Assembly (NCBI GenBank): GCA_965222695.1
Contig: OZ244967.1
Coordinates: forward strand, 4,836,001-4,900,000
Direction: 5' to 3'
DNA from: UBA7957 sp965222695
GTDB taxonomy: Bacteria > Pseudomonadota > Gammaproteobacteria > Granulosicoccales > Granulosicoccaceae
DNA length: 64,000 nucleotides
Shown piece after piece: positions 8,566 to 17,441 of the stretch. Under the pieces are notes generated by a model, which worked only from the letters and a program-made list of their open reading frames with translations, made no database searches and had not been told where the DNA came from. Numbering within the stretch: the stretch's first letter is position 1; each line of letters starts with the position of its first letter. The position numbers were made by a program, and so were the translations under genes.

Positions 8566-10188
8566 ATGCTGGGAAAGCAATTGCTGAAAAACGGGCTGAT
8601 CGATAAAGATCAGTTGCGTATAGCGGTAACAGAACAACAGAAGTCGGGTCGCAGACTTGGAAGATTACTGGTGGAGTTCGGCTTTCTAAGCGAAATACAG
8701 CTCAGGGATACCTTGGGGAAAATGTCCGGAATTCGTTCGATTGATTTATCATCTACACAACTGGATCCTGATGCGCTCAAACTCTTATCTGCTGAAACAG
8801 CGAAGCGATTTCGGGCTGTGCCCTTTAGACTTGACAAGGAAACGCAAAGTTTAACCCTGGCCATGTCGGAAGCGAACAATCTTGTTGCTCTTGATCGTAT
8901 TCGACGTTCGGTAGGGAAACATATGAAGATAAAAGTTATACAGGCAAGCGACTCCGATATAGACAGGTCACTTGAGTTGGGATACGGATCGAAAGAGAAT
9001 TTTGACAATTTACTTCAACGGCTTGACGTAGAAAGCCAATCAGACCAGGAGGAGAGTCACTCGGACGGACCATCAAATGCATTAATCCGTTTGGTCGACT
9101 TCGTCCTGGAGGATGCCGTCAGAGCGGGAGCGTCGGATATCCATCTGGAGCCGGAAGCCGGATTTGTTCGAATACGATACCGGGCTGACGGAGTCTTGTT
9201 CCAAATACGTTCCTTGCATAAAAAGCACTGGCTTGCAATAGTCAGTCGGCTGAAAGTCATGGCACAGATGGATATAGCCGAAAACAGATTGCCTCAGGAC
9301 GGAAGCTTTTCATTGACTCTGGATGCAAAGCAGATTGATTTCCGGGTCTCAAGTTTTCCAATTCTGCATGGTGAGAACATTGTTTTACGGATATTGGATC
9401 GCAATAAATCGATACTAAGCCTGCCCGATCTTGGCCTGGACATGCAACAGCTTGATTTAATCCGGAACATTCTGGATGCCCCTGAAGGTTTGGTGCTTAT
9501 CGCCGGGCCAACAGGTAGCGGAAAAACAACGACACTTTACTCGTTGATCAACGAAATCAATAACACTTCGGTCAATATCATGACTTTGGAAGATCCTGTT
9601 GAGTATCCGCTTAACGGGGTCCGGCAAAGTAATCTGGGTCAGCACAGAGTGTTGAATTACCAGGATGGTATCAGAGCGATTCTCCGGCAAGATCCGGATA
9701 TTGTATTGATAGGTGAAATTCGTGATGCGGACACTGCCGCCATTGCAGTAAGGGCTGCTTTGACCGGCCATAAAGTCTATTCAACCATTCATACGCGCTC
9801 ATCGTTCTCGGCAGTTCAGCGGCTTGTTGATTTAGGCGTTAAACAAACCATGCTATCCGGAAATCTTTTGGCGGTGATTTCTCAGCGCCTCGTCAGAATG
9901 CAATGCAACCACTGTGCATCCCGGGCTGAGGGTAAAAAAACTGTCTGCCCGGTATGCGGGAATTCAGGATACAAAGGCCAAAGAGCAGTCATCGAGATAC
10001 TGAATATTGATGATACTTTGAATCGAATGATACTGGACTGCACCGCCACGGACCGTATAGAAAGCTATGCCCGGAATTTGGGATGGGTTCCGCTTCGGGA
10101 TAAAGCCCGAGAACTGGTTCATCTGGGAATAAGCAATGAATCCGAAATAAAGCGCGTATTCGGAATCAAAGCTGACACCGGTCAGTAA
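8566..10188 (+). CDS. mshE: MSHA/type II-IV assembly ATPase with MshEN domain
   Basis: 540 residues. Residues 1-24 and 30-53 form two MshEN-like 24-residue motifs (pattern LGxxLLxxGxxxxxxLxxxxxxQ), separated by five residues as in c-di-GMP-binding MshE. The first motif has Met in place of the leading Arg and the second has Met in place of the final Gln. The ATPase core has Walker A GPTGSGKTTTLYSL, the Asp box, Walker B DIVLIGEIRD and the His box TGHKVYSTIHT. A CNHC...CPVC zinc module follows. It should power pilus extension or secretion at the inner membrane. It starts 98 bp after the secretin and is followed with no gap by mshG. Confidence 0.93.
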   Translation: MLGKQLLKNGLIDKDQLRIAVTEQQKSGRRLGRLLVEFGFLSEIQLRDTLGKMSGIRSIDLSSTQLDPDALKLLSAETAKRFRAVPFRLDKETQSLTLAMSEANNLVALDRIRRSVGKHMKIKVIQASDSDIDRSLELGYGSKENFDNLLQRLDVESQSDQEESHSDGPSNALIRLVDFVLEDAVRAGASDIHLEPEAGFVRIRYRADGVLFQIRSLHKKHWLAIVSRLKVMAQMDIAENRLPQDGSFSLTLDAKQIDFRVSSFPILHGENIVLRILDRNKSILSLPDLGLDMQQLDLIRNILDAPEGLVLIAGPTGSGKTTTLYSLINEINNTSVNIMTLEDPVEYPLNGVRQSNLGQHRVLNYQDGIRAILRQDPDIVLIGEIRDADTAAIAVRAALTGHKVYSTIHTRSSFSAVQRLVDLGVKQTMLSGNLLAVISQRLVRMQCNHCASRAEGKKTVCPVCGNSGYKGQRAVIEILNIDDTLNRMILDCTATDRIESYARNLGWVPLRDKARELVHLGISNESEIKRVFGIKADTGQ

Positions 10189-10189
10189 A

Positions 10190-11395
10190 GTGGCCGTATA
10201 CCGTTACAAAGCCCGCAACAAATCGGGATCAGTAGTCGCTGGAAGAATACGAGCGGACAATCTGCGCGACGTCGAAGTTGTATTACAGGGCTTTCAGCAA
10301 CAATTGATTTCCTACCGAAAGGAATTATTTTTCCTTCCTTACTCAAACAAGATCCACAGAGATGTTTTTATACTGATTTTTTCACAGCTTTCACATCTGC
10401 TTGAAGCGGGAGTACCTCTTCTCCAAAGCCTTACTGATTTGCAGGAATCACAGGACAGTGAAAATGCGTCCCTTTTTCTTCAATCCCTTGTTCAGCAGAT
10501 CGAATCGGGAGCGGTATTGTCGAGCGCACTGGAACATGCTGCTGCTCAAGTTCCATCCATGTCGGTTGCCATGATTCGCGCCGGAGAGCAAAGCGGCAAC
10601 CTGGCTGAGGTGCTGGAACAGCTAAGCCAAGCCTTGGTTTGGCAAAAAAGTTTATCCGAACGTCTGCGCAAGGCGGTATTCTACCCTTTGTTCAGCGGGG
10701 CCATATTGGCTTCGGTGTGTGTATTTTTAATGATTTATCTGGTACCCAGTTTAGTGTCATTTATCCAAAGCACAGCCAATGAGCTTCCTTGGTATACTCG
10801 ATGGCTTATCGCAACCTCGGATCATATCGCCGATTACATTTTTGTTTACCTTGTATTTTCAATGATCTTTTCAATCGTTCTGAAAATCGCGATAAATCGC
10901 AGCCGCAGTTTTAAATACTTTTGGAGCCAGTTACAAATAGGCATGTACTATATAGGTCCAATGGTGTTTACGGTAAAGGTTGCCAGGTTCGCTTATTTTT
11001 CCTCAATGCTTTACTCTGCCGGCATCACGATTCTATCGTCTCTGGAAACCGGTAAAACTGTCGTCGATAATATGGCGTTGGAAAAAATTTTTGAAGCGGT
11101 AATTGAGAATATACGCGAAGGAGGGCAAATCGGCGAAAGTTTTATGCATGCAAACATTTTTCCCCTGTTCATTGTCAGAATGCTGTCTGTCGGGGAAAAA
11201 ACAGGAGCAATTGATCGCGCATTGATGCAAATCAGCCACTACTATCGCAATGAGGCCGAAAGATCAATTGATCGACTGGAAGGGATAATCGGTCCTGTAT
11301 TAATAATGATTATTGGTCTCTTTTTATTGTGGATTATTATCGCGGTAATAGGCCCTATCTATGACGCTGTCATTAATCTGGGCGGCACGGTATGA
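10190..11395 (+). CDS. mshG: Inner-membrane platform protein, MshG/GspF/PilC family
   Basis: 401 residues starting with GTG one base after the MshE stop codon. It has two T2SSF domains (about residues 60-190 and 260-390) and three membrane segments, at about 165-190, 215-235 and 365-395. Family motifs include FSQLSHLLEAGVPLLQSL, MIRAGEQSGNLAEVLEQL and the second-repeat counterpart MLSVGEKTGAIDRALMQI. It forms the cytoplasmic-membrane platform on which the assembly ATPase acts. Translational coupling to mshE is likely. The initial residues VYRYKARNKSG fit the family start, supporting the GTG. Confidence 0.93.
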   Translation: MAVYRYKARNKSGSVVAGRIRADNLRDVEVVLQGFQQQLISYRKELFFLPYSNKIHRDVFILIFSQLSHLLEAGVPLLQSLTDLQESQDSENASLFLQSLVQQIESGAVLSSALEHAAAQVPSMSVAMIRAGEQSGNLAEVLEQLSQALVWQKSLSERLRKAVFYPLFSGAILASVCVFLMIYLVPSLVSFIQSTANELPWYTRWLIATSDHIADYIFVYLVFSMIFSIVLKIAINRSRSFKYFWSQLQIGMYYIGPMVFTVKVARFAYFSSMLYSAGITILSSLETGKTVVDNMALEKIFEAVIENIREGGQIGESFMHANIFPLFIVRMLSVGEKTGAIDRALMQISHYYRNEAERSIDRLEGIIGPVLIMIIGLFLLWIIIAVIGPIYDAVINLGGTV

Positions 11396-12849
11396 AGCCT
11401 TTGCAGATTGTCGTTAACGACAGATTGCTGTTTATTTACGTAAAACGGCAGGGAAAAGCCCGACTCTTAAGAAGTTTTTCATTCAGCGAGGATTTTTGCG
11501 GTAACCTGATCCGGTACCTGAAATCCAGCACTTTTATGACTTGCCGTCTATTTCTTGATCTGTCCGAGGAAGAATTTTTTCTGGATGAAATTCCCCAATG
11601 TTCATTCTGGCAGAAGCGAGAACTCTTACTGTCTTGCAGGCAGCGATATTTTTCGGACCATGAACTTGCCTCCGTCATTGCCGGCGGGAGAGATAAAAAT
11701 TCTCGCATTTTGTGCCATGGATTTAAAACTTCAGATATGATAGAGGACATACTGAAGGCGCTGCGCGAGGCAGATATCCTTGTAAAAGGTATATACTCTA
11801 TACCGGTCCTGTTACTGCAAACGCTGGTACATGATTACAGGCCGGGAGATAAGCATACTTTGCTGATTTCAAGCCACTGCGGCCAACAATGGCGTTATTC
11901 TTTGTATCACAATAATTTTCTGATTTTAAGCCGCAGTGTGCATACTCGAAGAAAGGACATATGGGCGGATATCTACGAAGAACTTCGCGGAACCATAAAA
12001 TTCGCCAAATTACATCACTATATCAGCAAAAAAGGTAACCCGGAAATTCAATTTGCAGGCCCGGCCTTACCGGCTTCCGCGTTTGGGATGTATTTAAAGA
12101 AAAAAATGGAAGTGGCAGAATCGGAATGCCGGATGAAATTGCCTCTTTACGAGAGAATTGTCAGTGAGTTTCAGTCCTCAAAGTCTGCGGAGATTAGCCG
12201 TCCCGAGAAAACACCTGCATCGAATTATCGAAGAACCCTAGCCGCACATCTGGCGCTGTTACTAAGTGTCGTGATTCTTATGATGAGTTTGACAAATGGC
12301 CTTGGGAATTTAGCATTGGCGCGCCACTATGTGGATATGACCCAACTGCTCAAGTCCGAACACACTGAATTGCGGCGCCGGCTTTCAAGTCAAGGCACCG
12401 GCATTTCTCACCACGGCGTTTCTGCGGATGAACTTAAGGCATGGGTCACGGCCTTCGGTGAGTTTAGCTATGATGCCGGCATAAGAGATATTCTGGGGAA
12501 AATCGCTAAGGTATTGACTACTGTCTCGGCGGCACGCTTGCAACACTTGAGTTGGGGACGGACAAAAGGCGGCGGACCCGAAAATACCGGTAATGAATTC
12601 TCTCCAAGAAGACATGTCAATATAGATGAATCCGGATGGATTCGCATAGATGTAAAGATAGCCGACAAAAATGTTGAAGCAGCTTTACTAAGCGGTTTGC
12701 GTCAACAAGGATTGAATGTCCGGTCAAGTGAGAATAGTCTATCGTCCGACGAAGCTCAATCCGGGCTGTTAAGTTCACAAGATACAGTAGTCAAGGATCC
12801 TGGCAAGCTGTTGACTTTGTACCTCTCAGATAATCTCCGCAAGCAATGA
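11392..12849 (+). CDS. MshI-like pilus assembly protein (PilM-like and PilN-like parts in one chain)
   Basis: 485 residues, the length expected for MshI. Residues 1-about 260 are soluble and resemble the actin-fold PilM/MshI region by position and spacing, with weak sequence conservation. One membrane segment follows (about 281-303, RTLAAHLALLLSVVILMMSL), then a coiled coil and a periplasmic domain in the position of PilN. It would link the cytoplasmic ATPase to the periplasmic alignment complex. Start ATG overlaps the mshG stop codon by four bases. Identification depends mainly on gene order and topology. Confidence 0.65.
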   Translation: MKPLQIVVNDRLLFIYVKRQGKARLLRSFSFSEDFCGNLIRYLKSSTFMTCRLFLDLSEEEFFLDEIPQCSFWQKRELLLSCRQRYFSDHELASVIAGGRDKNSRILCHGFKTSDMIEDILKALREADILVKGIYSIPVLLLQTLVHDYRPGDKHTLLISSHCGQQWRYSLYHNNFLILSRSVHTRRKDIWADIYEELRGTIKFAKLHHYISKKGNPEIQFAGPALPASAFGMYLKKKMEVAESECRMKLPLYERIVSEFQSSKSAEISRPEKTPASNYRRTLAAHLALLLSVVILMMSLTNGLGNLALARHYVDMTQLLKSEHTELRRRLSSQGTGISHHGVSADELKAWVTAFGEFSYDAGIRDILGKIAKVLTTVSAARLQHLSWGRTKGGGPENTGNEFSPRRHVNIDESGWIRIDVKIADKNVEAALLSGLRQQGLNVRSSENSLSSDEAQSGLLSSQDTVVKDPGKLLTLYLSDNLRKQ

Positions 12850-13448
12850 TTCTGTTTGGGGCCAGGCGGTTTAAACGGATAGTATTGGTTTGTATTGTGA
12901 TGCTGACCGGAGCATTGGCTTCGTCGCTACTCTCCGGCTGGTGGCTTGCTGAAAAACAGCCAATTTATCAACAAGAAAAATCAGTGTTGTCGGATCTGAT
13001 GCGTGAGAAAAACGAATTGATGTATCTTCAAAGAGCACATCGCCGGTATGGCAGGGACTATGAACAACTGCCTCGATACGATCAAGAACACCGTTCGTCG
13101 ATTTTGAAAACGGTAAGGGAAGGGTTTTCTTCCTTACGGCTTGATTCTCTGCAATACCAGTTCCTACCGACAGGCAGTATTGAGATACCTGATAATAAAG
13201 CAGTATTAAAAAACACAATATCTGTCGAGTCGTTGATTATCCTCACCCATATGAGGCACATGGAAGATTTTTATGCCTTCATAGCCTTTATCGGTAAACA
13301 TAGTCGCTTTGTCGAAATCAGAGCGTGTGATATCAAACGGCTGGACAGCACTAAACCAAAGAGGATAAAAACAGCTGCTAAAGTGGTTGCAGAGCTGGAG
13401 ATCAAGTGTTTGCTCAGCTGGTATTCTCTTCGGAGAAAAAATCAATGA
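12846..13448 (+). CDS. MshJ/PilO-like bitopic assembly protein
   Basis: 200 residues. One N-terminal membrane segment (about residues 9-30) is followed by a short coiled coil (QEKSVLSDLMREKNELMYLQ) and a small periplasmic domain ending in VVAELEIKCLLSWY. This is the topology of PilO, GspM and MshJ. The start overlaps the previous stop codon by four bases. Sequence similarity is too weak to decide between these names, but the place after an MshI-like gene favours MshJ. Confidence 0.6.
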   Translation: MILFGARRFKRIVLVCIVMLTGALASSLLSGWWLAEKQPIYQQEKSVLSDLMREKNELMYLQRAHRRYGRDYEQLPRYDQEHRSSILKTVREGFSSLRLDSLQYQFLPTGSIEIPDNKAVLKNTISVESLIILTHMRHMEDFYAFIAFIGKHSRFVEIRACDIKRLDSTKPKRIKTAAKVVAELEIKCLLSWYSLRRKNQ

Positions 13449-13885
13449 AAGTATCAGTTATATACCTATATGTACTACTTTGGAACTTTCTCGTGATGAG
13501 CGAGGCGACGGCGGAATACAGTCTGGCCGGAAAAACCTTGTTTTTTAGCGCAGAGGAGCGTTTGCAGATGGATGGTTATTTTCCACCTCTGCCCGAAGAA
13601 GACGGGTTGAAATCAGATCCGGTAATATTGAATCCGGGCCGCCAGGTCAAAGCAAAAACAGAGTTGCTGTATCAAGGATATTTGAAATCAGACAAACCCT
13701 TGAGATATTTCTGGCAACTGAGCTCGAATGGAAAAGTTCGCCATTTTTCTCAGTCGCAAAGCAAGGCATCCATGGAGAACCAACAGGGGAACAGGATTCC
13801 CTTTAGCGGAAAGTGGAATTATGAAAAGATCGACGGATGGATCAAGTTGGAAGAAAAGCAAAAAATCTATAACCATAGGGAATAA
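13445..13885 (+). CDS. Small secreted protein of the pilus locus (MshK position)
   Basis: 146 residues from the ATG at 13445, which overlaps the previous TGA. A signal peptide is visible (hydrophobic core VIYLYVLLWNFLV, cleavage likely after SEATA). The mature part has PLPEEDGLKSDPVIL and a beta-rich C-terminus. It occupies the place of MshK or PilP, which couple the alignment complex to the secretin. No family motif was recognised. Its last 65 bases overlap the start of the next gene. Confidence 0.6.
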   Translation: MKVSVIYLYVLLWNFLVMSEATAEYSLAGKTLFFSAEERLQMDGYFPPLPEEDGLKSDPVILNPGRQVKAKTELLYQGYLKSDKPLRYFWQLSSNGKVRHFSQSQSKASMENQQGNRIPFSGKWNYEKIDGWIKLEEKQKIYNHRE

Positions 13886-14942
13886 TAAATCAAAGCGGCG
13901 TCATCAACGTGGCACGGTTCTTTATTTGCTGCAGATATTGTTGATTGGCTCAGTAATGTTTTTCGTCCGGCAGTTCAAACCGGTAAACGACCTTACTACT
14001 CAGTATCTGTTGAAACAGGCTAAAGAGGAATTAGTGGCAGTGGCCGTCATGTATGCTGATAACTACGGACCGGCAGGCGCAGGTCCGGGTCACTTACCCT
14101 GCCCGAATGTCGATATTCCCGACGGCAGGAGGATTAATGAAGGGCCGTCCCCTCCATGCGGAGGTAAAGAGGTATTGCTGGGCCGGCTCCCCCGGTTGGC
14201 GGGAATTAGTCAAAAATCGAAAACACTAAATTATCAGCGCGGTATCTACACTGCGGATCAAGCCTTGTGGTATGCAGTATCGGGAAACTTCATTAACAAT
14301 CCGATCGGTCAGAACAACCTTGTTAATCCACACAGCAAGGGTAAGCTGAACCTGGATAAGCAGAATGAAGTAGTGGCCCTTATTATCGCTGCCGGAGAAT
14401 CTGTTTCGTCCGGGCAATCCGATCTTAGACCCTCCGCCATGCCCAAAGCATACCTGGAACTGGAAAATGCGGATGGTGACGCCGATTTCTCGCGTAACAG
14501 TCGGGTTTTATCGAATGACAGGCTAGTCGCCATTACTCTGCGCGAGATTATGCCGTTGGTCAGATCCAGAGTACTGGCCTACGTCGTAAAATGGCTTGGT
14601 GAGTATAGGAAAGAACAGTGTGGGGCAAGTGATAAATACCCCTGTTTTCCGTACGCCACGCAGCATCCCGGCGGTGAATGTGAACATGGAGACCTGGCCG
14701 GGTGGTTGTCTATAGGAAAAGGCAGCTGTGACGGTAGCCTATTCTCAGAATTGTTGTTTGAAGGAGTCCCAATCGATCGGCATTGGTTTATCAGGAACGG
14801 ATGGCATAAGTTTATTCGCTACAAGATAGATGAAAATTGCCTTCTTCCGCACAATGATCAATGCCGAATCGAAACCTCGGAACACACGGTTGGTGAAGAA
14901 GTTTATCCGCAAATAGAAATTTTAACCGCAAATTCTGGCTGA
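13821..14942 (+). CDS. Pilus-associated protein with PilX/GspK-like N-terminus and LPCP domain
   Basis: 373 residues from the ATG at 13821, in a different frame from the previous gene and overlapping it by 65 bases. Residues 26-46 (QRGTVLYLLQILLIGSVMFF) look like a pilin-type N-terminal helix after a Gly, but position +5 lacks glutamate, as in GspK and PilX-type minor pilins. The extracytoplasmic part has GPGHLPCPNVDIPDG, a GRLPR segment and ALWYAVSGNF. The same order of motifs appears in the next gene product. Ten or so cysteines suggest disulfides. It may initiate or cap the pilus; that is inferred. Confidence 0.65.
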   Translation: MKRSTDGSSWKKSKKSITIGNNKSKRRHQRGTVLYLLQILLIGSVMFFVRQFKPVNDLTTQYLLKQAKEELVAVAVMYADNYGPAGAGPGHLPCPNVDIPDGRRINEGPSPPCGGKEVLLGRLPRLAGISQKSKTLNYQRGIYTADQALWYAVSGNFINNPIGQNNLVNPHSKGKLNLDKQNEVVALIIAAGESVSSGQSDLRPSAMPKAYLELENADGDADFSRNSRVLSNDRLVAITLREIMPLVRSRVLAYVVKWLGEYRKEQCGASDKYPCFPYATQHPGGECEHGDLAGWLSIGKGSCDGSLFSELLFEGVPIDRHWFIRNGWHKFIRYKIDENCLLPHNDQCRIETSEHTVGEEVYPQIEILTANSG

Positions 14943-14999
14943 TTGTATTAAGCAAAGCCGGTTGGAGCGGGTTGTAGTATAGATAGGAGTTTAAGTTAA

Positions 15000-15710
15000 G
15001 TGGGCTATGGAAAAATACGGCCGAAAGGGTTTTCCCTGATCGAATTGACAATTGTTCTATTGATCAGTGGTTTGTTACTGGGGACGATGTTGAAACCCTT
15101 GGGGGCGAAACTCGATCAGTCGAAACGCCAACGTGCCAGACAACAGCTGGAGGAAATTTACGATGCTCTGATCGGTTTTGCAATTGTAAACGGCAGATTG
15201 CCCTGCCCATCGACAAAGGATTCCGCTGGCCAGGAGCCAGCCGTCTGTACAATGGGGCATGGGTTCGTACCTTCCGCAGCGCTCAGTATCAGTGGCTATT
15301 TCGATAAGGCGGGTTTGCTGCTGGATCCCTGGAATAACCCTATTCGTTATAGTGTCAGCCTTGCTGATTCCAATGTGTTTGGAACGCCGGGGAGAGCCGA
15401 TTTTGTCAGCACGGATGAAATGCTTCTGATAGGTCCGCAAAACCTGAAGCCGGATCTGGTGATATGCGCCCGGATTACAGGTGATTCATGCACAAGCCAA
15501 AATATACGGGCAAACCAAGTGCCGGCGGTAATATATTCACAGGGTAAAAGTTCTTCGAATACGGAAGAAGAGCGTGAAAATGCAGATGATGATAATGTCT
15601 TTTCAAGCATGGCGTTTTCTCAACTATCCGGATCGGAGTATGACGATATACTTATCTGGCTGTCGGACAATGTGCTGTTTGCACGCATGATTCAGGCTGG
15701 CGCGCTGTAA
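15000..15710 (+). CDS. Type IV prepilin-like protein with LPCP domain
   Basis: 236 residues starting with GTG. The leader ends in PKG, followed by FSLIELTIVLLISGLLLG, a canonical class III prepilin signal with glutamate at +5, so it should be cleaved by a prepilin peptidase. The globular part has VNGRLPCPSTKDSAGQ, GFVPSAALS and DPWNNPIRYSVS, a paired arrangement shared with the preceding gene product. It is probably a minor or major pilin subunit of the MSHA-like system. No prepilin peptidase gene is in the window. Confidence 0.85.
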   Translation: MGYGKIRPKGFSLIELTIVLLISGLLLGTMLKPLGAKLDQSKRQRARQQLEEIYDALIGFAIVNGRLPCPSTKDSAGQEPAVCTMGHGFVPSAALSISGYFDKAGLLLDPWNNPIRYSVSLADSNVFGTPGRADFVSTDEMLLIGPQNLKPDLVICARITGDSCTSQNIRANQVPAVIYSQGKSSSNTEEERENADDDNVFSSMAFSQLSGSEYDDILIWLSDNVLFARMIQAGAL

Positions 15711-15896
15711 GCCTCAGTACTGCCAATGGAACTTTGCGCTGCAAATAAAGCGTGAGCGGCAAGTCAGGCATCAACAGGGGGGTGCCGCGCGGAGTAAACA
15801 ATTAAACATTAACTGTATCGAGGGTTGCCAAGGGGACACTGTCTGGATTAACATAAGGCGGTACGTTTATTTACAGCAAAGCAAGGAGGCTAGGTG

Positions 15897-16547
15897 ATGC
15901 AACAGTCACAAAAAGGATTCACTCTTGTAGAAATTTCAATTGTTCTGGTTATAGTCGGCCTTATTCTAGGCGGTGTTTTAAAAGGACAGGCTTTGATCGA
16001 AAGCGCGCGCGTCCGCTCGATTATCAATGATATCAGCGGTATTCGGACTGCCTGGTATGCATTTCAGGACAGATTCCAATCCATACCCGGGGATTATCCC
16101 GAGGCAAGCACTCATATCAGTGCTTCGGTAAAGGACGGTGACGGAGATGGCAATATTGATTCAAAGCAGGAGATTGCCAATGTCTGGCAGCATCTTTCCG
16201 CTACCGGATTTATTTCAGGTCAGTTTGACGGCAGTGATGCAAGCGTAGGCACTCTGGACGATTCGGAATGTTCGGCGAGTACATGCCCTCAGAATCCTTA
16301 TTATGGATACTACAAGATTACCTACACCAAAAAAGGTGAAGGTACAAGCGGTGCAAGCAATGAACTCTATATTGGCGGCAAGATACCTTCGTCCGTACTA
16401 TTTGAGATAGACAAAAAGCTGGACGACGGCTCGCCGAGTAAAGGGCTTTTCCGGGTCCATACAGATTCAACAGCAAACTGCACTCTAGGCGGACACTGGA
16501 AAGTAGAGGATGCATACAGGGATTGCACGGCAGTATTAACCGAATAG
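15897..16547 (+). CDS. Type IV prepilin/pseudopilin
   Basis: 216 residues from the ATG at 15897, seven bases after a strong AAGGAGG; a GTG directly before it is less well placed. MQQSQKG is followed by FTLVEISIVLVIVGLILGG, a textbook prepilin peptidase site with Glu at +5. The IPGDYPEA segment occurs in a common proteobacterial pilin-like family. Four cysteines occur in two pairs. It lies 186 bp after the previous gene and is followed by a long palindrome, so it is probably the last gene of the locus and could be the major subunit. Confidence 0.85.
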   Translation: MQQSQKGFTLVEISIVLVIVGLILGGVLKGQALIESARVRSIINDISGIRTAWYAFQDRFQSIPGDYPEASTHISASVKDGDGDGNIDSKQEIANVWQHLSATGFISGQFDGSDASVGTLDDSECSASTCPQNPYYGYYKITYTKKGEGTSGASNELYIGGKIPSSVLFEIDKKLDDGSPSKGLFRVHTDSTANCTLGGHWKVEDAYRDCTAVLTE

Positions 16548-16561
16548 TGCGCATGCCGGCA

Positions 16562-16647
16562 AGCGGGTCTTAGAGCCTGTTCAAAATCTCTGCGTCGTCG
16601 CGAGAATGCGCAGAGATCTTGAGCAGGCTCTTAGACAAAGACCCGCT
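16562..16647. repeat. Long palindromic repeat after the pilin gene
   Basis: Outer arms AGCGGGTCTT and AAGACCCGCT enclose inner arms (16572-16594 and 16609-16632) that carry the repeat core GAGCCTGTTCAAAATCTC and its near-perfect inverted copy. The whole can form a hairpin of some 35 bp and may act as terminator of the pilus operon. The inner core recurs at 47158-47196, 58272-58298 and 63774-63799. Confidence 0.8.
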
Positions 16648-17027
16648 GGAAAATATGCATAAAAGAAGTTGTAGTTGCGGTAATATAAAATATGAATATA
16701 GAGGAGATATTAACGAAATATCGATGCTTAGACCTTAGCGGTACAGTTTGACGTGGTCAAGCCTCCATTTTATCGCTTGGGCTTACATATATCATATTTC
16801 TAGATATACATCGACTTCTACTTAGTGATCGGAGGAAATTTCAATTGGTATTAACACACCCCAAGCTGCTCGCAGAACATGCAGCTTTTGCAGCAGAGAG
16901 GAAGTCAAAACAGTAGCGGTTAATACTTTCGTACCATAGTGTTTACCGCTTAGGATTTGGCAACGAAAATACATTGCGTGCTATGGTTTAAGATCTGCCA
17001 TATTGAATGGATATTGAGGGATTCTAG
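16648..17027. other. AT-rich intergenic region before the coiled-coil gene
   Basis: About 380 bp without a supported gene. It contains the first copy of a 22-bp direct repeat (16925-16946) whose partner lies after the next gene, and a GGAGG at 16831-16835 followed by a 23-codon TTG frame that is too short to call. Confidence 0.5.
16925..16946 (+). repeat. 22-bp direct repeat, copy 1
   Basis: Matches 17442-17463 at 21 of 22 bases (shared core ACCATAGTGTTTAC). Each copy is the right half of a local dyad: AGCGGT/ACCGCT here, AGTAAAC/GTTTACT at copy 2. The two copies bracket the gene at 17028-17399. Confidence 0.7.
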
Positions 17028-17399
17028 ATGAGCATGAATTCAGACAAGAGAGATCAGTCCAACCAAGAAACGCAATCAACGACAGAAATCGGCTCAAACA
17101 ATAATCATATTAGCATTAAAAACGTAGTCGAAGGCGTAGCTATAATTGTTATCGCGGCACTAGTCATTGGCGTTTTTAATTTTTGGCAACAGGTTGGACG
17201 TTTAGAGGCTCGACTCCGTTCTGCTGATGGTTCACCAATCGATGTTGAGCATCTTAAGGATGAGATTACCCGACTTGAAGAGCACATTGATAAATCCAGA
17301 AATGCCATCGATCAGAAATACAAGGGCGAAATTTCCAGAATTGAAGAACACATCGATAATAATTTAGAACTTATCAATCAGAAAATCGATTATAAGTAA
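17028..17399 (+). CDS. Small membrane protein with C-terminal coiled coil, unknown function
   Basis: 123 residues. A polar N-terminus rich in Asn, Gln and Ser (1-35) is followed by one membrane segment (about 36-52, VVEGVAIIVIAALVIGVFNF) and a charged region with two similar units, ITRLEEHIDKSRNAIDQKY and ISRIEEHIDNNLELINQKI, predicted as coiled coil. A start at the ATG two codons later (17034) is possible. It is not recognised as a known family. It stands alone, bracketed by a 22-bp direct repeat, in an AT-rich stretch, which suggests an acquired cassette. Confidence 0.6.
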   Translation: MSMNSDKRDQSNQETQSTTEIGSNNNHISIKNVVEGVAIIVIAALVIGVFNFWQQVGRLEARLRSADGSPIDVEHLKDEITRLEEHIDKSRNAIDQKYKGEISRIEEHIDNNLELINQKIDYK

Positions 17400-17441
17400 A
17401 AAAAGTAGTTCAACCTAGTCAATAGTAAACGATAGATAGAC

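Noticed and set aside
16845..16916. 23-codon TTG frame with a GGAGG nine bases before it
   Set aside because: It is too short and uses a rare start; no homologue could be recalled. Kept only as a note.
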